In this document: piece by piece, positions 3,742-5,828 of the stretch
Position numbering within the stretch: the stretch's first letter is position 1
How the letters are laid out: each line of letters opens with the position of its first letter
Position numbers and translations under genes: made by a program
Assembly: GCA_017610525.1 (NCBI GenBank)
Contig: JAFCBW010000077.1
Location: 1 to 5,828, forward strand
Reading direction: 5' to 3'
DNA length: 5,828 nucleotides
Source of the DNA: Candidatus Nanohalarchaeota archaeon
GTDB taxonomy: Archaea; EX4484-52; B79-G9
The notes under the pieces: generated by a model
Database searches by the model: none
What the model was told of the DNA's origin: nothing
The model's input: the letters and a program-made list of their open reading frames with translations, nothing else

Positions 3742-4917
3742 ATGAGCGACATAATGCAGGAATCCCTCGAACAGCACAAAAAACACAAAGGAAAAATCGA
3801 AGTCACAAGCAAAGTCCCCCTTGAAACAAAAAAAGACCTCAGCCTATACTACACCCCCGGCGTAGCCCAGCCCTGCAAAGAGATACACAAAACCCCTTCT
3901 ACAGTCTATGACTACACCTCAAAAGGCAATCTTGTAGCAGTCGTCTCCGACGGCTCAGCAGTTCTCGGCCTTGGAAACATCGGTGCAAGCGCAGCCATCC
4001 CCGTCATGGAAGGCAAATGCGTCCTCTTCAAAAAATTCGGAAACGTAGACGCATTCCCAATCTGCATAGAATCACAGGACCCAGACACAATAATCAACAC
4101 AGTAAAACTGATCGCCCCCGTATTCGGCGGCATAAACCTCGAAGACATATCCGCCCCAAGATGCTTCGAAATAGAAAAACAACTAAAAGAACAACTAGAC
4201 ATCCCCATCTTCCACGACGACCAGCACGGCACAGCAATAGTAGTAGCCGCCGGCATCATCAACTCCTTAAAGATAGTCAAAAAAAACATGAAAGACCTGA
4301 AAATCACCATCTGCGGCGCAGGCGCAGCAGGCATCGCAGTCACAAAAATACTCATAAATCTGGGCGCAGGCGACATCATCCTCTGTGACAGCAAAGGCAT
4401 AATCTCAAAAGACAGAACCGGCCTCAACCCCGCGAAAATTGAGATATGCAAAATCACAAACAAAACCGACCGCGCAGGCACCCTAAAAGACGCCATAGAA
4501 GGCGCAGACGTTTTCATAGGCGTATCCGCCCCGGGCATAGTAACCGAACAGATGATAGAGGCCATGAACAAAGACGCAATAGTATTCGCAATGTCAAATC
4601 CCATCCCTGAAATCATGCCCGACTTAGCCAAAAAAGCAGGCGCAAGAATAATCGGCACAGGCCGCTCAGATTATCCCAACCAGATAAACAATGTCCTCGC
4701 ATTCCCCGCACTATTCAGAGGCGCTCTGGACGCGCACGCAACAGAAATAAACGAAGACATGAAACTCGCCGCAGCCCGCGCACTTGCAAACTGCATCCCC
4801 GAAACCCAACTAAAAGAAGACTACATAATCCCCTCACCACAAGACCCCTTAATACTGGTCGCAGTCTCAGAAGCAGTAAAAAAAGCAGCAAAAGACACAT
4901 GCGCAGTACGCAAATAA
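3742..4917 (+). CDS. Malic enzyme, short NAD(P)-dependent form
   Basis: It catalyses oxidative decarboxylation of malate to pyruvate and CO2 with reduction of NAD or NADP and a divalent metal, in the cytoplasm. The 391-residue length matches the short prokaryotic form without a phosphotransacetylase domain. Motifs in order: YYTPGV (catalytic Tyr37), VSDGSAVLGLGNIG (68-81), GKCVLFKKF (catalytic Lys92), GGINLEDISAPR with metal ligands E134 and D135, FHDDQHGT (158-164) with another metal Asp, the Rossmann GAGAAG (192-197), MSNPIPE (284-290), and the C-terminal GTGRSDYPNQINNVLAFPAL. All catalytic residues are present. Asp216 at the end of the second Rossmann strand (IILCDSKG) leans toward NAD, though cofactor choice is uncertain. 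It follows NAD kinase by 7 bp, so NADP supply and NAD(P)H production are physically linked. A 7-bp inverted repeat lies just after its stop. Confidence 0.96.
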   Translation: MSDIMQESLEQHKKHKGKIEVTSKVPLETKKDLSLYYTPGVAQPCKEIHKTPSTVYDYTSKGNLVAVVSDGSAVLGLGNIGASAAIPVMEGKCVLFKKFGNVDAFPICIESQDPDTIINTVKLIAPVFGGINLEDISAPRCFEIEKQLKEQLDIPIFHDDQHGTAIVVAAGIINSLKIVKKNMKDLKITICGAGAAGIAVTKILINLGAGDIILCDSKGIISKDRTGLNPAKIEICKITNKTDRAGTLKDAIEGADVFIGVSAPGIVTEQMIEAMNKDAIVFAMSNPIPEIMPDLAKKAGARIIGTGRSDYPNQINNVLAFPALFRGALDAHATEINEDMKLAAARALANCIPETQLKEDYIIPSPQDPLILVAVSEAVKKAAKDTCAVRK

Positions 4918-4925
4918 TTCTGATA

Positions 4926-4958
4926 TAACTCTACTCAACAAAAAAACACAAAGAGTTA
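4926..4958. repeat. Inverted repeat TAACTCT / AGAGTTA after malic enzyme
   Basis: Perfect 7-bp arms (4926-4932, 4952-4958) surround 19 bp of A-rich sequence. The right arm runs into the TATA-like box of the DUF2283 gene, so it may be an operator for that gene or the end of the malic enzyme transcript. Neither role is established. Confidence 0.35.
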
Positions 4959-4964
4959 ATAATA
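4956..4964 (+). promoter_or_regulatory. Candidate TATA box of the DUF2283 gene
   Basis: TTAATAATA is centred about 25 bp before the ATG at 4985, with no ribosome binding site between, which fits a leaderless transcript. The surroundings are AT-rich, so the match is weak alone. Confidence 0.35.
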
Positions 4965-4984
4965 TTTTGAAACAATAGATAATA

Positions 4985-5191
4985 ATGGACAAAATAAAAG
5001 TAATACTGGACCGGCGAACAAACACATTGGACGTATGGTTCGATGATTCCCAAAAAGAATTCATCTGCGAAGAAACAGGCGACGAAGTAATACTAAAAAA
5101 AGACAAAGACAACAATATAATTGGGTTTGAAAAACTGAATGTCTTAAAACACACAAACAAAAACATACCTATAGAAGTTCTGACAGTTTAA
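4985..5191 (+). CDS. DUF2283-family small protein
   Basis: A 68-residue protein with the compact DUF2283 pattern: MDKIKVILDRRTNTLDVWF forms the first strand pair, KEFICEETGDEVILKKDKDN continues it, and NIIGFEKLNVLK completes it, in place of the usual D-x-DGN-I-x-GIE-x-LNA. The family is small, cytoplasmic and of unknown biochemical function. It is often found beside DUF4258-type partners in toxin-antitoxin-like pairs, but no such partner is present here, so it is an orphan. The length is normal. The coding strand is A-rich and carries part of the plus-strand skew, suggesting a longer residence than the small genes at 2012-3011. Confidence 0.8.
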   Translation: MDKIKVILDRRTNTLDVWFDDSQKEFICEETGDEVILKKDKDNNIIGFEKLNVLKHTNKNIPIEVLTV

Positions 5192-5296
5192 AGCGCATCT
5201 TTTCTATTCTGGCGCGCATCCACGAGCAGTTATGTGTAACTTTCAAAAATCATTTAAAAATACCTCTGTGAGCATTCCGATTCGCTGTATAAAAAG
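5192..5296 (+). other. Intergenic stretch without a recognisable gene
   Basis: This spacer between the DUF2283 gene and the membrane protein contains T-rich CTTTTCTATTCT shortly after the DUF2283 stop, a possible archaeal terminator. It also contains a small hairpin, GTTA-TGTG-TAAC (5229-5240), and a second TATA-like stretch (CATTTAAAAATAC, about 5251-5263). No convincing ORF or RNA gene is seen on either strand. Confidence 0.4.
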
Positions 5297-5304
5297 TATA
5301 TAAA
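5297..5304 (+). promoter_or_regulatory. TATA box of the cysteine-module membrane protein
   Basis: TATATAAA is a textbook archaeal TATA box centred about 26 bp before the ATG at 5327, placing transcription initiation at the start codon. No ribosome binding site lies between them. Confidence 0.6.
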
Positions 5305-5326
5305 CAAAGTAACGTAGATTAATTAC

Positions 5327-5828
5327 ATGAACAAAAAATATTTCATTATCGCTTCAATTCTATGTGGATTATATATTCCATTTTTAATTTACCAATTTCT
5401 GTCAGGGAAACAACATCTTTTTATTTTTGTGTTTAATTACATCCTATATGTGACCGCAATGGTTGGGGCTTATGGTTTAAGCAAAGAATATAATTCCGGT
5501 GAATCAATGATTCATGCAGTCTTAAAAAGGCATACGTTCTCTTATCTACTTTCTTTTATTCCACTTGTGATATTATTGGTGCTTGGCAGCACGGTTTTTA
5601 CCTTTTCAAATATTGATATTCAAAATTGTAAAGCAAGTAGATATCCTGAATCTTGCATAAATCAAATTGCAATAGATAAAAATGACATTACAATCTGTGA
5701 TAGAACCTATTTTTGGGATGATAAACGTGATGACTGTATTAGTAATTTTGCCAAAGCAGTTGGAGATATTACTATTTGTGATATGGTAGATAAAGAGCTA
5801 TATTCTGGAGTATCAGAGAGGGATTTTT
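5327..5828 (+). CDS. Membrane protein with paired-cysteine modules (runs off the right edge)
   Basis: At least 167 residues, incomplete at the C-terminus. Three hydrophobic segments are visible: about 5-25 (YFIIASILCGLYIPFLIYQF), 32-50 (FIFVFNYILYVTAMVGAYG) and 72-92 (SYLLSFIPLVILLVLGSTVF). They are followed by a polar domain, probably outside the cell. That domain carries two aligned 15-residue modules, C110-INQIAIDKNDITI-C124 and C137-ISNFAKAVGDITI-C151, spaced 27 residues apart and sharing CI-x2-h-A-x4-DITICD. Similar cysteine-ended A-x4-D-h-x-h-C repeats recur in secreted or membrane proteins of small-genome archaea; their function is not known to me. The even spacing suggests disulfide-linked helical hairpins, and more repeats may follow beyond the edge. 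The start is fixed by the TATA box at 5297-5304. The gene is T-rich without C over G bias, unlike the enzymes before it. Confidence 0.75.
   Translation, partial: MNKKYFIIASILCGLYIPFLIYQFLSGKQHLFIFVFNYILYVTAMVGAYGLSKEYNSGESMIHAVLKRHTFSYLLSFIPLVILLVLGSTVFTFSNIDIQNCKASRYPESCINQIAIDKNDITICDRTYFWDDKRDDCISNFAKAVGDITICDMVDKELYSGVSERDF

Noticed and set aside
4017..4388. Arginine/histidine-rich 123-codon plus-strand frame
   Set aside because: An out-of-frame reading of malic enzyme; the low-complexity basic composition is an artefact of C-rich codons.
3912..4658. 248-codon minus-strand frame
   Set aside because: Antisense to malic enzyme, whose motifs are complete; the frame is open because the plus-strand gene rarely uses codons that would make stops in reverse.

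Overview
The window looks archaeal. It opens with the N-terminal part of deoxyhypusine synthase, an enzyme of archaea and eukaryotes. Several genes have a TATA-like box about 25-30 bp before the start codon with almost no room for a leader, as in archaeal leaderless transcription, and a few others have clear GGTGA-type ribosome binding sites. The mix of small orphan proteins, a wHTH-nucleotidyltransferase/HEPN pair, a minimal two-cluster ferredoxin and a membrane protein with paired-cysteine modules fits a DPANN or Woesearchaeota-like genome. That placement is an inference; no rRNA or other marker is present.

Layout: (1) 1-347, minus strand, the start of deoxyhypusine synthase, which runs off the left edge. 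(2) 425-628, plus strand, a 67-residue two-helix membrane protein, divergent from (1). (3) 639-1616, minus strand, a two-gene cassette: an N-terminally HTH-fused nucleotidyltransferase followed with no gap by a HEPN protein. It resembles MNT/HEPN toxin-antitoxin pairs and has a candidate operator beside its TATA box. (4) 1704-1868, minus strand, a 54-residue 2[4Fe-4S] ferredoxin. (5) About 1900-3011, an accessory patch: a 25-codon ORF, a 98-residue orphan with a TTG start, about 150 bp of hairpins, a 72-residue orphan, a shared divergent promoter with a 14-bp palindrome, and a DUF5678-like gene with an amber codon where the family usually has tryptophan. (6) 3036-4917, plus strand, NAD kinase and malic enzyme in tandem. 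(7) 4985-5191, a DUF2283-family small protein. (8) 5327 to the right edge, plus strand, a membrane protein with three hydrophobic segments and two cysteine-bounded 15-residue modules.

The clearest metabolic link is between NAD kinase, which makes NADP, and malic enzyme, which reduces NAD(P) while converting malate to pyruvate; the ferredoxin is a separate electron carrier. The most system-like element is the nucleotidyltransferase/HEPN pair. In the conserved genes the plus strand is rich in A and C whichever strand is coding. The small orphan genes and the last membrane protein lack this skew, so they look more recently acquired. No transposase, CRISPR array, tRNA or rRNA is visible.
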